The notes below the pieces were generated by a model. The model was not told the origin of the DNA. It did not search any database and worked only from the letters and a program-made list of their open reading frames with translations. From Burkholderiales bacterium Ga0077547 (GTDB lineage Bacteria; Pseudomonadota; Gammaproteobacteria; Burkholderiales; Burkholderiaceae_C): DNA of 64,000 nucleotides. Numbering within the stretch: position 1 is the first letter of the stretch; the number at the start of each line of letters is the position of its first letter. The DNA lies in NCBI GenBank assembly GCA_001464195.1, contig LNEY01000012.1:62001-126000 (forward strand). Reading direction: 5' to 3'. The translations under genes were made by a program, and so were the position numbers. Positions 38,138 through 49,553 of this stretch are shown piece by piece.

Positions 38138-39679
38138 TCACCCCTGTGCGGCCACCCGCTCCGTGGTGCTGTGCAGCTTGTTCAGGGCCGACAGATACGC
38201 TTTCGCTGATGCAACGACGATGTCCGGATCCGAGCCGACACCATTGACGACACGGCCGGCCAGCTGCAGGCGCACCGTCACCTCGCCCTGAGATTCTGTG
38301 CTGCCGGATGTGATGGCATTCACCGAATAGAGCAGCAATTCCGCGCCGGTTTTGAGCTTGGACTCAATCGCCTTCAGGCTGGCATCAACCGGCCCGTTGC
38401 CATGGCCCTCGGCATGCAGCTCCGTCGCTCCTGCCGCGAAGGCGACCCGGGCATGCGGGCGCTCACCGGTCTCCGAACGCTGCGACAACGAAAGCAGACG
38501 GTAGAACTCCTGCTCGGTGGTGACAGACTCGTCCATCACCAACGCGGTGATGTCCTCGTCGAAGATTTCGCTCTTGCGGTCGGCCAGTTCCTTGAACTTC
38601 GCAAACGCGGCGTTGACTTCAGTTTCAGACGCCAGCTCGATGCCGAGATCGTGCAAGCGTTGTTTGAAGGCGTTGCGCCCGGACAGCTTGCCGAGAACGA
38701 TCTTGTTGGCCGCCCAGCCGACGTCTTCAGCGCGCATGATTTCGTAGGTGTCGCGGGCCTTCAACACGCCATCCTGGTGGATGCCAGAGGCATGCGCGAA
38801 GGCATTCGCCCCCACCACGGCCTTGTTCGGCTGCACCACAAAGCCTGTGGTCTGCGCCACCAGCCTGGACGCAGGGACGATCTGTGAAGCATCGATGCCA
38901 ACCTCGAGCCCGAAATGGTCTCGACGGGTACGCACGGCCATCACCACCTCTTCCAGGGCGCAGTTGCCGGCGCGCTCACCCAGGCCGTTGATCGTGCACT
39001 CGATCTGCCGCGCACCACCAATCTTCACCCCGGCCAGCGAGTTGGCTACCGCCATACCGAGGTCGTTGTGACAGTGCACCGACCAGACGGCCTTGTCAGC
39101 GTTGGGAATGCGGGTGCGCAAGTCGAGGATGAAGTTGCCGTACAGCTCAGGAATCGCGTAGCCGACGGTGTCGGGAATGTTGATCGTGGTGGCACCTTCA
39201 GCAATCACGGCTTCGAGCACGCGGCACAGGAAGTCAGGATCGGAGCGGTAGCCGTCTTCAGGCGAAAACTCGACATCACTGGTCAGGTTGCGTGCGAAGC
39301 GCACCGCAAGCCTGGCCTGCTCGAACACCTGATCGGGCGTCATGCGCAACTTCTTCTCCATATGCAATGCGCTGGTCGCGAGGAAGAGATGGATGCGCGT
39401 GGAGGCGCCGCCCTTGAGCGCCTCCGCGGCGCGCGCGATGTCCTTGTCGTTGGCCCGAGCCAGCGAGCACACCGTGCTGTCCTTGATCGCCTGGGCAATG
39501 GCCTTGACCGCTTCGAAGTCTCCGTTCGACGAAGCCGCGAACCCGGCCTCGATCACGTCAACCTTCAGGCGCTCCAGCTGCCGGGCGATGCGCAGCTTTT
39601 CGTCGCGGGTCATCGAAGCGCCTGGAGATTGCTCGCCATCACGCAAGGTGGTGTCGAAGATGATGAGTTTGTCGGCCAT
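38138..39679 (-). CDS. leuA: 2-isopropylmalate synthase
   Basis: The first committed enzyme of leucine synthesis. It condenses acetyl-CoA with 2-oxoisovalerate. The N-terminal TIM barrel begins [18 protein letters not shown]. The metal-binding [16 protein letters not shown] and the [17 protein letters not shown] motif are present, and a C-terminal regulatory LeuA domain follows. It has 513 residues from ATG 39679, which has GAGGA upstream. The track ORF's extra 23 residues run through the terminator hairpin and are rejected. Upstream lies a leader peptide and attenuator, and further upstream are pssA and the ilv genes on the same strand. Confidence 0.96.
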   Translation of the reverse strand: MADKLIIFDTTLRDGEQSPGASMTRDEKLRIARQLERLKVDVIEAGFAASSNGDFEAVKAIAQAIKDSTVCSLARANDKDIARAAEALKGGASTRIHLFLATSALHMEKKLRMTPDQVFEQARLAVRFARNLTSDVEFSPEDGYRSDPDFLCRVLEAVIAEGATTINIPDTVGYAIPELYGNFILDLRTRIPNADKAVWSVHCHNDLGMAVANSLAGVKIGGARQIECTINGLGERAGNCALEEVVMAVRTRRDHFGLEVGIDASQIVPASRLVAQTTGFVVQPNKAVVGANAFAHASGIHQDGVLKARDTYEIMRAEDVGWAANKIVLGKLSGRNAFKQRLHDLGIELASETEVNAAFAKFKELADRKSEIFDEDITALVMDESVTTEQEFYRLLSLSQRSETGERPHARVAFAAGATELHAEGHGNGPVDASLKAIESKLKTGAELLLYSVNAITSGSTESQGEVTVRLQLAGRVVNGVGSDPDIVVASAKAYLSALNKLHSTTERVAAQG

Positions 39680-39720
39680 GGTCTTGATCCTCAGATGACG
39701 TGAACGGAAAGTGATTGCGC

Positions 39721-39756
39721 AAAACAAAACGGCCCGCTGCGTATGCAAGCGGGCCG
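39721..39756 (-). terminator. Rho-independent terminator of the leuA attenuator
   Basis: On the minus strand CGGCCCGCT pairs with AGCGGGCCG around a 9-base loop, followed by TTTTGTTTT. It lies between the Leu-rich leader peptide and leuA, as expected for transcription attenuation. Confidence 0.8.
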
Positions 39757-39785
39757 GCGAAACGAAAACGATGAGACGTGAACGG

Positions 39786-39845
39786 TCAGCGAGCCCTGAG
39801 GGTCCCCGGCAGTAGCGTCAGCAGTGCGTTGTCGAACGAATTCAT
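39786..39845 (-). CDS. leuL: leuA leader peptide (leucine attenuator)
   Basis: A 19-residue reading frame, [19 protein letters not shown], with five Leu codons (CTG CTG, then CTA CTG, then CTC) including the less common CTA. It starts 23 bases after the pssA stop and ends 30 bases before an intrinsic terminator that precedes leuA. The arrangement of leader peptide, terminator and leuA is the classical amino-acid attenuator. Ribosome stalling at Leu codons would favour an antiterminator when leucyl-tRNA is scarce. It is too short for the ORF track. No strong Shine-Dalgarno is visible, which is the main doubt. Confidence 0.68.
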   Translation of the reverse strand: MNSFDNALLTLLPGTLRAR

Positions 39846-39868
39846 GGCTGAAATGTAGCACGTGGTTG

Positions 39869-40705
39869 TCAACGGTGCAGGCCCTGCTCTTCGGGCTCAT
39901 CGGTCGAGGTGGCGATCACGCTGACCGGCCGACCCTTCAGTCGCCGCCAGACATAAACACCATAGCCCGAGCCTGCATAAAGGCAGAACACAGCGAACAA
40001 CACGATCGGTGGATGCAGGTTGATCAGCGCGATCGCTAACGCCAGCGCCACGATGACGATGAACGGTACGGTGCGCTTCAAGCTGAACTCCTTGAAGCTG
40101 TAGAACGGCAGGTTGGTGACCATCGTCAGCCCCGCGATCAAGGTCAACGCCATGGCCAAGCCAGCCAGCCAGCCATGCATGTCGGACTGCTGGTAGCCGG
40201 CGTCGTCCATGAGCCAGATGAAGCCCATGACCAGAGCGGCCGCGGCCGGGCTCGGCAGACCCTGGAAGAACCGCTTGTCAACGACGGTGAGATTGGTGTT
40301 GAAGCGGGCCAGTCGCAGCGCGGCGCAGGCGCAGTAGACAAAGGCGGCGACCCAGCCCGCCTTTCCCATGCCCTTCAATGCCCACTCATAGACGATCAAG
40401 GCTGGCGCCGCACCAAAGGACACCATGTCGGACAGGCTGTCCATCTGTTCGCCAAAAGTGCTCTGGGTGTTCGTCATGCGCGCGACGCGGCCATCAAGGC
40501 TGTCGAGCACCATCGCGCAGAAGACCCCCACGGCCGCCTGCTCGAAGCGTCCGTTCATCGCCATCACGATGGCATAAAAGCCACCGAACAGAGCCGCCAG
40601 CGTGACCAGATTGGGCAGCACATAGACGCCTTTGCGACGTCGCCGCAACGGGCTGTCGTCACCCTCTGGCTCGGGAGATGGGTCGTCTGTGCCGCTCGTG
40701 TTCAT
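39869..40705 (-). CDS. pssA: CDP-diacylglycerol--serine O-phosphatidyltransferase
   Basis: Makes phosphatidylserine, the precursor of phosphatidylethanolamine, in the inner membrane. The CDP-alcohol phosphotransferase motif is DSLDGRVARMTNTQSTFGEQ followed by MDSLSDMVSFGAAPA. Several membrane segments are visible, including ALFGGFYAIVMAM and a C-terminal VIVALALAIALINL. The start is ATG 40705 (MNTSGTDDPS), giving 278 residues; the track ORF adds nine residues. It lies between ilvC and the leuA leader on the same strand, an arrangement conserved in Burkholderiales. Confidence 0.94.
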   Translation of the reverse strand: MNTSGTDDPSPEPEGDDSPLRRRRKGVYVLPNLVTLAALFGGFYAIVMAMNGRFEQAAVGVFCAMVLDSLDGRVARMTNTQSTFGEQMDSLSDMVSFGAAPALIVYEWALKGMGKAGWVAAFVYCACAALRLARFNTNLTVVDKRFFQGLPSPAAAALVMGFIWLMDDAGYQQSDMHGWLAGLAMALTLIAGLTMVTNLPFYSFKEFSLKRTVPFIVIVALALAIALINLHPPIVLFAVFCLYAGSGYGVYVWRRLKGRPVSVIATSTDEPEEQGLHR

Positions 40706-40797
40706 TCGAAGCAGGATACCGCAGGGGGACATGAAAAAGCCGCAAGGTGACCCTCGCGGCTGATGGCTCTGGGGTGGTCACGTGGACCGCGTATGCC

Positions 40798-41829
<1,032 letters not shown>

Positions 41830-41862
41830 TCAGATGTTGGGAATTCGGGGGGGATGCGGGGG

Positions 41863-42354
41863 TCAAACGCGCAAGATGCGCTCTCCGCGCCCGATCCCGC
41901 TGGTACCGGTGCGCACGGTCTCAAGAATCGCGGCACGGTCAATGGCCTCGATGAATGCATCGAGCTTGGACGAATCGCCCGTCAGCTCGATGGTGTAGCT
42001 CTTTTCGGTCACGTCGATGATGCGGCCACGGAAGATGTCGGCCATGCGCATCATCTCGTCGCGTTCCTTGCCGACCGCGCGCACCTTGATGAGCATCAGC
42101 TCGCGTTCGGTGTAGGCGCCTTCGGTCAGGTCAACCACCTTGACCACTTCAATCAGACGGTTCAGGTGCTTGGTGATTTGCTCGATCACGTCACTGGAAC
42201 CGGTGGTGACGATGGTCATGCGCGACAACGATGGATCTTCGGTGGGCGCGACCGTCAGGCTCTCGATGTTGTAGGCGCGGGCAGAAAACAGCCCGACCAC
42301 GCGCGACAGCGCGCCGGCTTCGTTTTCCAGCAGCAAGGCAATGATGTGTTTCAT
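41863..42354 (-). CDS. ilvN: Acetolactate synthase small (regulatory) subunit
   Basis: An ACT-domain regulatory subunit (IlvN/IlvH) of 163 residues that confers valine feedback inhibition on the catalytic subunit. The N-terminus HIIALLLENEAGALSRVVGL is the ACT-domain signature, and RAYNIESLTVAPTEDPSLSRM follows. The C-terminal half is the second regulatory domain. It lies between ilvB, 180 bases upstream, and ilvC, 48 bases downstream. The unusually long ilvB-ilvN gap contains a strong hairpin. Confidence 0.95.
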   Translation of the reverse strand: MKHIIALLLENEAGALSRVVGLFSARAYNIESLTVAPTEDPSLSRMTIVTTGSSDVIEQITKHLNRLIEVVKVVDLTEGAYTERELMLIKVRAVGKERDEMMRMADIFRGRIIDVTEKSYTIELTGDSSKLDAFIEAIDRAAILETVRTGTSGIGRGERILRV

Positions 42355-42376
42355 GTTCGTTGTGGGCCCACGGTCG

Positions 42377-42405
42377 GGTGTCTGGCGGCGGTAGCCGCCG
42401 ACACC
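42377..42405. repeat. Strong hairpin in the ilvB-ilvN gap
   Basis: An inverted repeat (GGTGTC and GGCGGC, loop GGTA, then GCCGCC and GACACC) with one bulged base and a 12-base-pair stem. No T-run follows, so it is not a classical terminator. It may separate ilvB and ilvN expression or stabilise mRNA ends. Confidence 0.5.
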
Positions 42406-42534
42406 GTGTGTGCGGCCTGAAGCAGTGGATGGATCCGATTCGATGCGATGCGATGAAGGTCTCAGCGTGATGCAGCGATTCGCCGGTGTGTCAGCCCGCG
42501 CGGTAACGCGGGGGTGGCATCGGCGTTCAGCGCC

Positions 42535-44313
42535 TCACAGGTCTTCGGAGCCCAACAACATCTCGGTGATGCCCTTACCCGCCTTGACCATCGGCCAGAC
42601 GTTCTCTTCCTGGTCGGTGCGAATGTCGAGGAAGACTGTCCGATCCTTCAATCGGATGGCTTCGCGCAATGCACCTTCCACATCGGCGGGCTTCTCGACC
42701 TTCAGACCCACATGGCCGTAGGCCTCGGCGAGCTTGACGAAGTCAGGCAACGCGTCCATGTAGCTGTGCGAGTAGCGGCCGCCATAGTCGAGTTGCTGCC
42801 ACTGCCGCACCATGCCCAGGTAGCGGTTGTTCAGCGAGATCACCTTGACCGGCGTGTCGTATTGCTTGCAGGTCGACAACTCCTGGATGCACATCTGGAT
42901 CGAGCCCTCGCCCGTGACGCAGAAAACATCCGCGTCGGGCTTCGCTAGCTTGATGCCCATCGCGTACGGGAGACCAACGCCCATCGTCCCCAGCCCGCCA
43001 GAGTTGATCCAGCGACGCGGCTCGTCGAAGCGGTAATACTGCGCGGCCCACATCTGGTGCTGGCCGACGTCTGAGGTGATGTATGCGTCGGAGTCCTTGG
43101 TCAGCTCCCACAGCTTCTCGATCACGTATTGCGGCTTGATCACCACATCGCTGTTCGTGTACTTGAGGCACTCACGGCCGCGCCAGTCGGAAATCTGCGA
43201 CCACCACGCACCGAGCGCGTTGGCATCCGGGCGGGCTTGCGCGTCCTTGATCTGCGCGATCAGTTCCTGCAGCACCTCCTTCACGTCACCGACGATCGGG
43301 ATGTCGACCTTGACGCGCTTCGAAATCGACGAGGGATCGATGTCGACATGGATGATCTTGCGTTGCACCGTGGCGAAGTGCGCAGGGTTGCCGATCACGC
43401 GATCGTCGAACCGGGCACCAACAGCCAGCAGGACATCGCAGTTCTGCATCGTCATGTTGGCTTCGTAGGTGCCGTGCATGCCCAGCATGCCCAGAAACTT
43501 CGGGTCGCTCGATGGGTAGGCGCCCAAACCCATCAGCGTGTTGGTGCAGGGGAATCCGAGCAGATTCACCAGTTCCCGCAGTTCACTGGACGCGTTGCCA
43601 AGGACCACCCCGCCGCCGCTGTAAATGTAGGGGCGCTTCGAGGCAAGCAGCAGTTGCACCGCCTTGCGAATCTGTCCGGCGTGCCCCTTGCGCACCGGGC
43701 TGTACGAGCGCATTTCCAGACTCGCCGGATAGGCGAACGGCGCGCTATTCACCGACACGTCCTTCGGAATATCAACCACCACCGGGCCAGGACGGCCAGT
43801 ACGGGCGATGTGGAAGGCTTTCTTCAGTGTGAGCGCGAGGTCGCGCACATCCTTGACCAGGAAATTGTGCTTGACGATCGGGCGTGTGATGCCCACGGTG
43901 TCGCATTCCTGAAATGCATCGAGGCCGATCGCCTGCGTCGGCACCTGCCCGGTGATGATCACCATCGGGATGCTGTCCATGTAGGCGGTCGCGATACCGG
44001 TGATCGCATTGGTCACACCAGGGCCCGAAGTGACCAGCGCCACACCGACTTCACCCGAAGCGCGCGCATAACCATCAGCCGCATGCACCGCCGCCTGTTC
44101 ATGGCGCACCAGCACATGCTCAATCGTGTTTTGCTTGTAAAGCGCGTCGTAGATGTAGAGGACGGCACCACCCGGGTAGCCCCACAAGAACTTGACGTTC
44201 TCAGCCTGAAGGCAGCGAACCAGTATTTCGGCGCCGTTGGGATCGGTGGGAGGGGAGCCTTGCGAAGCGGGCGCCATCGCGGCGCGCTTGACTTCAGCGT
44301 CTGACATGTCCAT
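42535..44313 (-). CDS. ilvB: Acetolactate synthase large (catalytic) subunit
   Basis: A thiamine-diphosphate enzyme that makes acetolactate and acetohydroxybutyrate. The active-site glutamate is in [18 protein letters not shown]. The ThDP-binding motif [21 protein letters not shown] is near the C-terminus. At 592 residues the length is canonical. ATG 44313 has AGAGG 6 bases upstream, and a second ATG is two codons later. It heads the ilvB-ilvN-ilvC-pssA-leuA series. The 252-base gap to the divergent sigma factor holds a possible -10 (CATAAT) about 150 bases upstream. I find no leader peptide like that of leuA. Confidence 0.96.
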   Translation of the reverse strand: MDMSDAEVKRAAMAPASQGSPPTDPNGAEILVRCLQAENVKFLWGYPGGAVLYIYDALYKQNTIEHVLVRHEQAAVHAADGYARASGEVGVALVTSGPGVTNAITGIATAYMDSIPMVIITGQVPTQAIGLDAFQECDTVGITRPIVKHNFLVKDVRDLALTLKKAFHIARTGRPGPVVVDIPKDVSVNSAPFAYPASLEMRSYSPVRKGHAGQIRKAVQLLLASKRPYIYSGGGVVLGNASSELRELVNLLGFPCTNTLMGLGAYPSSDPKFLGMLGMHGTYEANMTMQNCDVLLAVGARFDDRVIGNPAHFATVQRKIIHVDIDPSSISKRVKVDIPIVGDVKEVLQELIAQIKDAQARPDANALGAWWSQISDWRGRECLKYTNSDVVIKPQYVIEKLWELTKDSDAYITSDVGQHQMWAAQYYRFDEPRRWINSGGLGTMGVGLPYAMGIKLAKPDADVFCVTGEGSIQMCIQELSTCKQYDTPVKVISLNNRYLGMVRQWQQLDYGGRYSHSYMDALPDFVKLAEAYGHVGLKVEKPADVEGALREAIRLKDRTVFLDIRTDQEENVWPMVKAGKGITEMLLGSEDL

Positions 44314-44459
44314 GTAGAACCTCTGTGAATTTCTCTAACGAAAAACCATCGGTGCGCCTCTCCGCGCTCTTGTGAAGCGGGTGTGGCGCCTGGTGCATCA
44401 CCCTCGGGCGGCCTCAGGTCGAGACCACAAGCGGCGAAGCATCTGTTGTGCAACCCGTG

Positions 44460-44465
44460 ATTATG
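44460..44465 (-). promoter_or_regulatory. Possible -10 box for ilvB
   Basis: CATAAT on the minus strand, in the ilvB/sigma-factor divergent region. No good -35 hexamer is found at 16-18 bases. If real, ilvB would have an untranslated leader of about 140 bases. Confidence 0.3.
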
Positions 44466-44565
44466 ACACTCTCGCCGCATGTCTCCGCCGAACTCGACAG
44501 GCCAAGGTGGTGCGATGAGATACTCCGCACCCGTTTGTCCCGCCCTGCGATGAGGCGCCCTCGCC

Positions 44566-45132
44566 TTGGCTTCCGAACAAGAACTGTCTGCCTTTCTCAA
44601 AAGCGTCGAAAAACGCGCGTTCAAACGGGCCGTGTTTGCCGTGCGCGACGAGGACGCCGCCCTGGATGTCGTGCAGGACGCGATGATCAAGCTGGCGGAG
44701 AACTATGCCGATCGGCCAGCCGCCGAGTTGCCGCCTCTGTTCCAGCGAATCCTGTCGAATGCGACGATGGACTGGTTTCGCCGCCAGAAGGTGCGAGGCG
44801 CACTTTTCCGCAATTTTTCGGACTTCGAACCGGCGGGTGGAGATGAAGATTTCGATATTCTGGAAGTGCTGGAGGCGTTTGCCGGGGGGGCTTCTGCCGA
44901 AAGTGCATCGGACGTCGTGTCACGCGGCCAGGTTTTTGCTTTGATCGAGCACCAGATCACGGATCTGCCCACCCGTCAACGAGAAGCGTTTCTGCTGCGT
45001 TACTGGGAGGAACTCGATGTTTCAGAGACTGCACTGGCCATGGGCTGCTCAGAGGGAAGCGTCAAAACGCATTGTTCCCGGGCGGTTCAGGCACTGGCGA
45101 AAGCTCTGAAGGCGAAAGGAATTACCCTGTGA
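44566..45132 (+). CDS. RNA polymerase sigma factor, sigma-70/ECF type
   Basis: A 188-residue protein with sigma region 2 (VRDEDAALDVVQDAMIKLAE) and region 4 (LPTRQREAFLLRYWEELDVSE followed by GCSEGSVKTHCSRA). These give -10 recognition and -35 helix-turn-helix binding. It starts at TTG 44566 with a GAGG-containing sequence upstream, and the N-terminus matches homologues in Burkholderiales. The stop overlaps the next gene's GTG (GTGA). The adjacent DUF3619 membrane protein is a candidate regulator, although no classical zinc anti-sigma motif is seen. Confidence 0.88.
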   Translation: MASEQELSAFLKSVEKRAFKRAVFAVRDEDAALDVVQDAMIKLAENYADRPAAELPPLFQRILSNATMDWFRRQKVRGALFRNFSDFEPAGGDEDFDILEVLEAFAGGASAESASDVVSRGQVFALIEHQITDLPTRQREAFLLRYWEELDVSETALAMGCSEGSVKTHCSRAVQALAKALKAKGITL

Positions 45133-45575
45133 ATGCCATTGAACACTCTGCCGACCACCGAGCGACGGCGCTGGAAGCCCGTTTCGGGCTGCGGGTGGCA
45201 GCTCGGCTGAGCGAAGGCACCGATCAATTGCCACATGACGTGACAGAGCGCCTTCGCCATGCCCGACAGATGGCACTCTCACGTCGTCAAGCCGCTTCAT
45301 CGGCACAGGTCAATGCGGTGACGAATGGATTGTCATCGTCCGCCACACTTTCCTTCAGTGGCGGTGACAAGGGCAAGTCCTGGTGGACCTCGTTGACGGT
45401 GCTGGTTCCTGCGGCAGCTTTGCTGCTCGGGCTGGGGCTGATCAAACACTTCCATCTGCAAGACCAGATCGCCGCTGCCGCCGAAGTCGATGCGGCGTTG
45501 TTGGCCGACGACCTGCCACCCGAGGCCTACAGCGACCCGGGGTTTGTCGAATATTTGAAGACGTCACGCGAGTGA
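45129..45575 (+). CDS. DUF3619 family membrane protein
   Basis: About 148 residues. A cytoplasmic-type N-terminal region of about 85 residues precedes one transmembrane segment (LTVLVPAAALLLGLGLI, about residues 88-106) and a short acidic outer tail (LLADDLPPEAYSDPGF). The start is GTG 45129, overlapping the sigma factor stop, with AAAGGA 8 bases upstream. The track ORF begins earlier in the sigma gene. The position directly after a sigma factor and the topology suggest an anti-sigma-like role, which is inference. The downstream DUF3106 gene overlaps its stop. Confidence 0.85.
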   Translation: MNAIEHSADHRATALEARFGLRVAARLSEGTDQLPHDVTERLRHARQMALSRRQAASSAQVNAVTNGLSSSATLSFSGGDKGKSWWTSLTVLVPAAALLLGLGLIKHFHLQDQIAAAAEVDAALLADDLPPEAYSDPGFVEYLKTSRE

Positions 45576-46429
45576 CCGATGACCACATGCCTTGCACGGT
45601 CGAACCACTCAGCAAACGTCAGGTCGCGGATTGGCTGTGTGCGATCGCGGCGCTGTCCATCGTCCTCGGCGGTTGCTTGACCGGACCGGCATCGGCAGCT
45701 GGCGCGGGGGCCTCAAACCAGACAGCGGCAAACGGATCTGGCACGACTGCCACCGCGGAGCGGGCACCCTCCTGGGCGAGCCTGACACCAAGTCAACGCT
45801 CAGCGCTGCAACCGCTACAGCGTGAATGGCGCAGCATCGGCCCCGATCACAAGCAAAAGTGGCTGGAGATCGTTGCGCAGTTTCCGATCAAGTCGGCAGA
45901 CGAACGTCAGCGCATTCAGGCGCGCATGACCGAATGGGCCGCGTTGACACCTGAGCAACGGGGCACTGCCCGTCTGCAGTTCAAGCAGGCGCAGCAGTTG
46001 GCCCCTTCCAATCGGCAAGCCCGCTGGGAGGCTTACCAGGCGCTCCCTGAGTCGGAGAAAAAGGAGCTGGCTTCCCGCGCGGCGCCTGGTGCTGCCACCG
46101 TGACATCGTCGAGGTTGCGCACCCAGTCTATGGACACAGGTGGTCCCAGTCCGCGCGGTGTGCAGACCAAGTCCAACGAGGTGATCCCTCCAGACATGCG
46201 CCGACAGGTTCGATCCGTGGCGCCGACCGTGGTTCAGGCACCGACTGGCGCCACGACGACCCTGATCTCGAAACGCGCCACCCCGCCAGCGCACCAGCAG
46301 GCAGGATTGCCCAAGATCACTGCGTCTCCCAATTTCGTCAACCCGACCACCTTGCTGCCCAAGCGCGGCCCTCAGGGTGCGGCCGTGGTCGCCGCGGGCG
46401 CCTCGGCGCCTGGGGCGGCACGTCCATGA
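45572..46429 (+). CDS. DUF3106 domain protein, exported or lipoprotein
   Basis: About 285 residues. The N-terminus has a hydrophobic signal ending in a possible lipobox (IVLGGCLTGPASA). The conserved DUF3106 region follows (WASLTPSQRSALQPLQREWR, then WAALTPEQRGTARLQFKQAQ), which forms paired helical repeats. The rest is Pro/Ala/Thr-rich and probably disordered. The start GTG 45572 overlaps the DUF3619 stop; ATG 45587 is an alternative. The family is restricted mainly to Betaproteobacteria and has no known function. It is probably co-transcribed with the sigma factor. Confidence 0.82.
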   Translation: MTDDHMPCTVEPLSKRQVADWLCAIAALSIVLGGCLTGPASAAGAGASNQTAANGSGTTATAERAPSWASLTPSQRSALQPLQREWRSIGPDHKQKWLEIVAQFPIKSADERQRIQARMTEWAALTPEQRGTARLQFKQAQQLAPSNRQARWEAYQALPESEKKELASRAAPGAATVTSSRLRTQSMDTGGPSPRGVQTKSNEVIPPDMRRQVRSVAPTVVQAPTGATTTLISKRATPPAHQQAGLPKITASPNFVNPTTLLPKRGPQGAAVVAAGASAPGAARP

Positions 46430-46436
46430 TGCGGGC

Positions 46437-46979
46437 ATGACAACCAGCCTGCTCGACCCTCTCCCTTCGACGGTGTTGCCAGCACCCAGTTTGCGGCGGC
46501 GCATGGCCTGCTTCACCTACGAAGGGATGATCATGTTTGGCCTGGGCTTGATTCCCGGCGCCTTGGGCGCCTTGTTTATCGCACTGACAGGACAGGCCCA
46601 TCCGCTGCAAAGCGAGACCGCATTGCGCGTCTTCGCCTTCGTGATCTACGGCGTCTACTTCACATATTTCTGGGCTCGCCGCGGCCAGACCCTGCCGATG
46701 CAGACGTGGCACATCCGCGTGGTGACCCTCAGCGGCGACAAGCTGAGCCAGCCGCGCGCGTTGGCTCGCTACGTCGCGGCTTGTCTGTGGTTTGCGCCCG
46801 CCGCACTGATCGCGTCACTGAACCACTGGACGCGTTGGGACGCGCTGGCTGCGGTCGCGATCGGTATCTTCGTCTACGCGCTGCTGGCCCTGCTGCACCC
46901 ACAGCGCCAGTTCTGGCACGACGCGATCTGCGGAACCCAGCTGATTGATGCCAAGCCCGAGCCCCGGGCCAAGCGCTGA
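46437..46979 (+). CDS. RDD family membrane protein
   Basis: A 180-residue integral membrane protein. It starts at ATG 46437, 7 bases after the DUF3106 stop. Hydrophobic segments include GMIMFGLGLIPGALGALFIAL, VFAFVIYGVYFTYFWA and AVAIGIFVYALLALL. The family signature is GQTLPMQTWHIRVVTLSG and the arginine-aspartate pattern RRR with HDAICGTQLI at the C-terminus. RDD proteins have been linked to transport or ion homeostasis in some species, but the role here is unknown. It probably ends the sigma-factor operon. Confidence 0.87.
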   Translation: MTTSLLDPLPSTVLPAPSLRRRMACFTYEGMIMFGLGLIPGALGALFIALTGQAHPLQSETALRVFAFVIYGVYFTYFWARRGQTLPMQTWHIRVVTLSGDKLSQPRALARYVAACLWFAPAALIASLNHWTRWDALAAVAIGIFVYALLALLHPQRQFWHDAICGTQLIDAKPEPRAKR

Positions 46980-47031
46980 ACACTGCACGGGCACCTGGCC
47001 GCACACCCGTGCACAGGCACAATCGCCGCGC

Positions 47032-47415
47032 ATGACGACCAACCTCTACAAAGGCCGAACGGGCCTCGACCGCGTGGTACGGGCCGCTGGCTATTCCATT
47101 GAAGGGCTGAAAGCGGCCTACCGAGGCGAAAGCGCTTTCCGGCAGGAGTTCTGGCTTGCCGTGCTGATGCTGCCGGCCGCGTTCTGGCTCGGAGACAGCT
47201 GGGTCGAGGTGGCGCTGCTGGCCGGTTCGGTGATCCTCGTGCTGATCGTCGAACTGCTCAACTCCGGGATCGAAGCCGCCATCGATCGCGTGTCGTTCGA
47301 ACTGCACGAGCTGTCCAAGCGAGCGAAGGATCTGGGCAGCGCCGCAGTGTTCCTGTCGCTGCTGCTGTGCGGCAGCGTTTGGCTTGCCGCACTCTGGCAC
47401 CGCTTTTTTGCCTGA
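47032..47415 (+). CDS. dgkA: Diacylglycerol kinase (prokaryotic type)
   Basis: A small trimeric inner-membrane kinase of 127 residues that phosphorylates diacylglycerol to phosphatidic acid. The N-terminal amphipathic helix has AAYRGESAFRQEFWLAVLM. The catalytic core is VELLNSGIEAAIDRVSFELHE with the conserved Glu and Asn, followed by KRAKDLGSAAVFLSLLL. The start is ATG 47032; the track ORF begins in the RDD gene. It follows RDD by 52 bases and is convergent with glnB. Confidence 0.95.
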   Translation: MTTNLYKGRTGLDRVVRAAGYSIEGLKAAYRGESAFRQEFWLAVLMLPAAFWLGDSWVEVALLAGSVILVLIVELLNSGIEAAIDRVSFELHELSKRAKDLGSAAVFLSLLLCGSVWLAALWHRFFA

Positions 47416-47443
47416 GCGGCCGCGTTGGCGGCCCTGCGGCGGG

Positions 47444-49508
<2,065 letters not shown>

Positions 49509-49553
49509 GTTGAAGGCGGAAGCACGGGGCGGGAATCTGAAGGCAAGGCAGCG

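Noticed and set aside
39691-39900. 69-residue minus-strand ORF upstream of leuA
   Set aside because: It runs through the terminator hairpin. The 19-codon Leu-rich frame in the same region explains it better as an attenuator.
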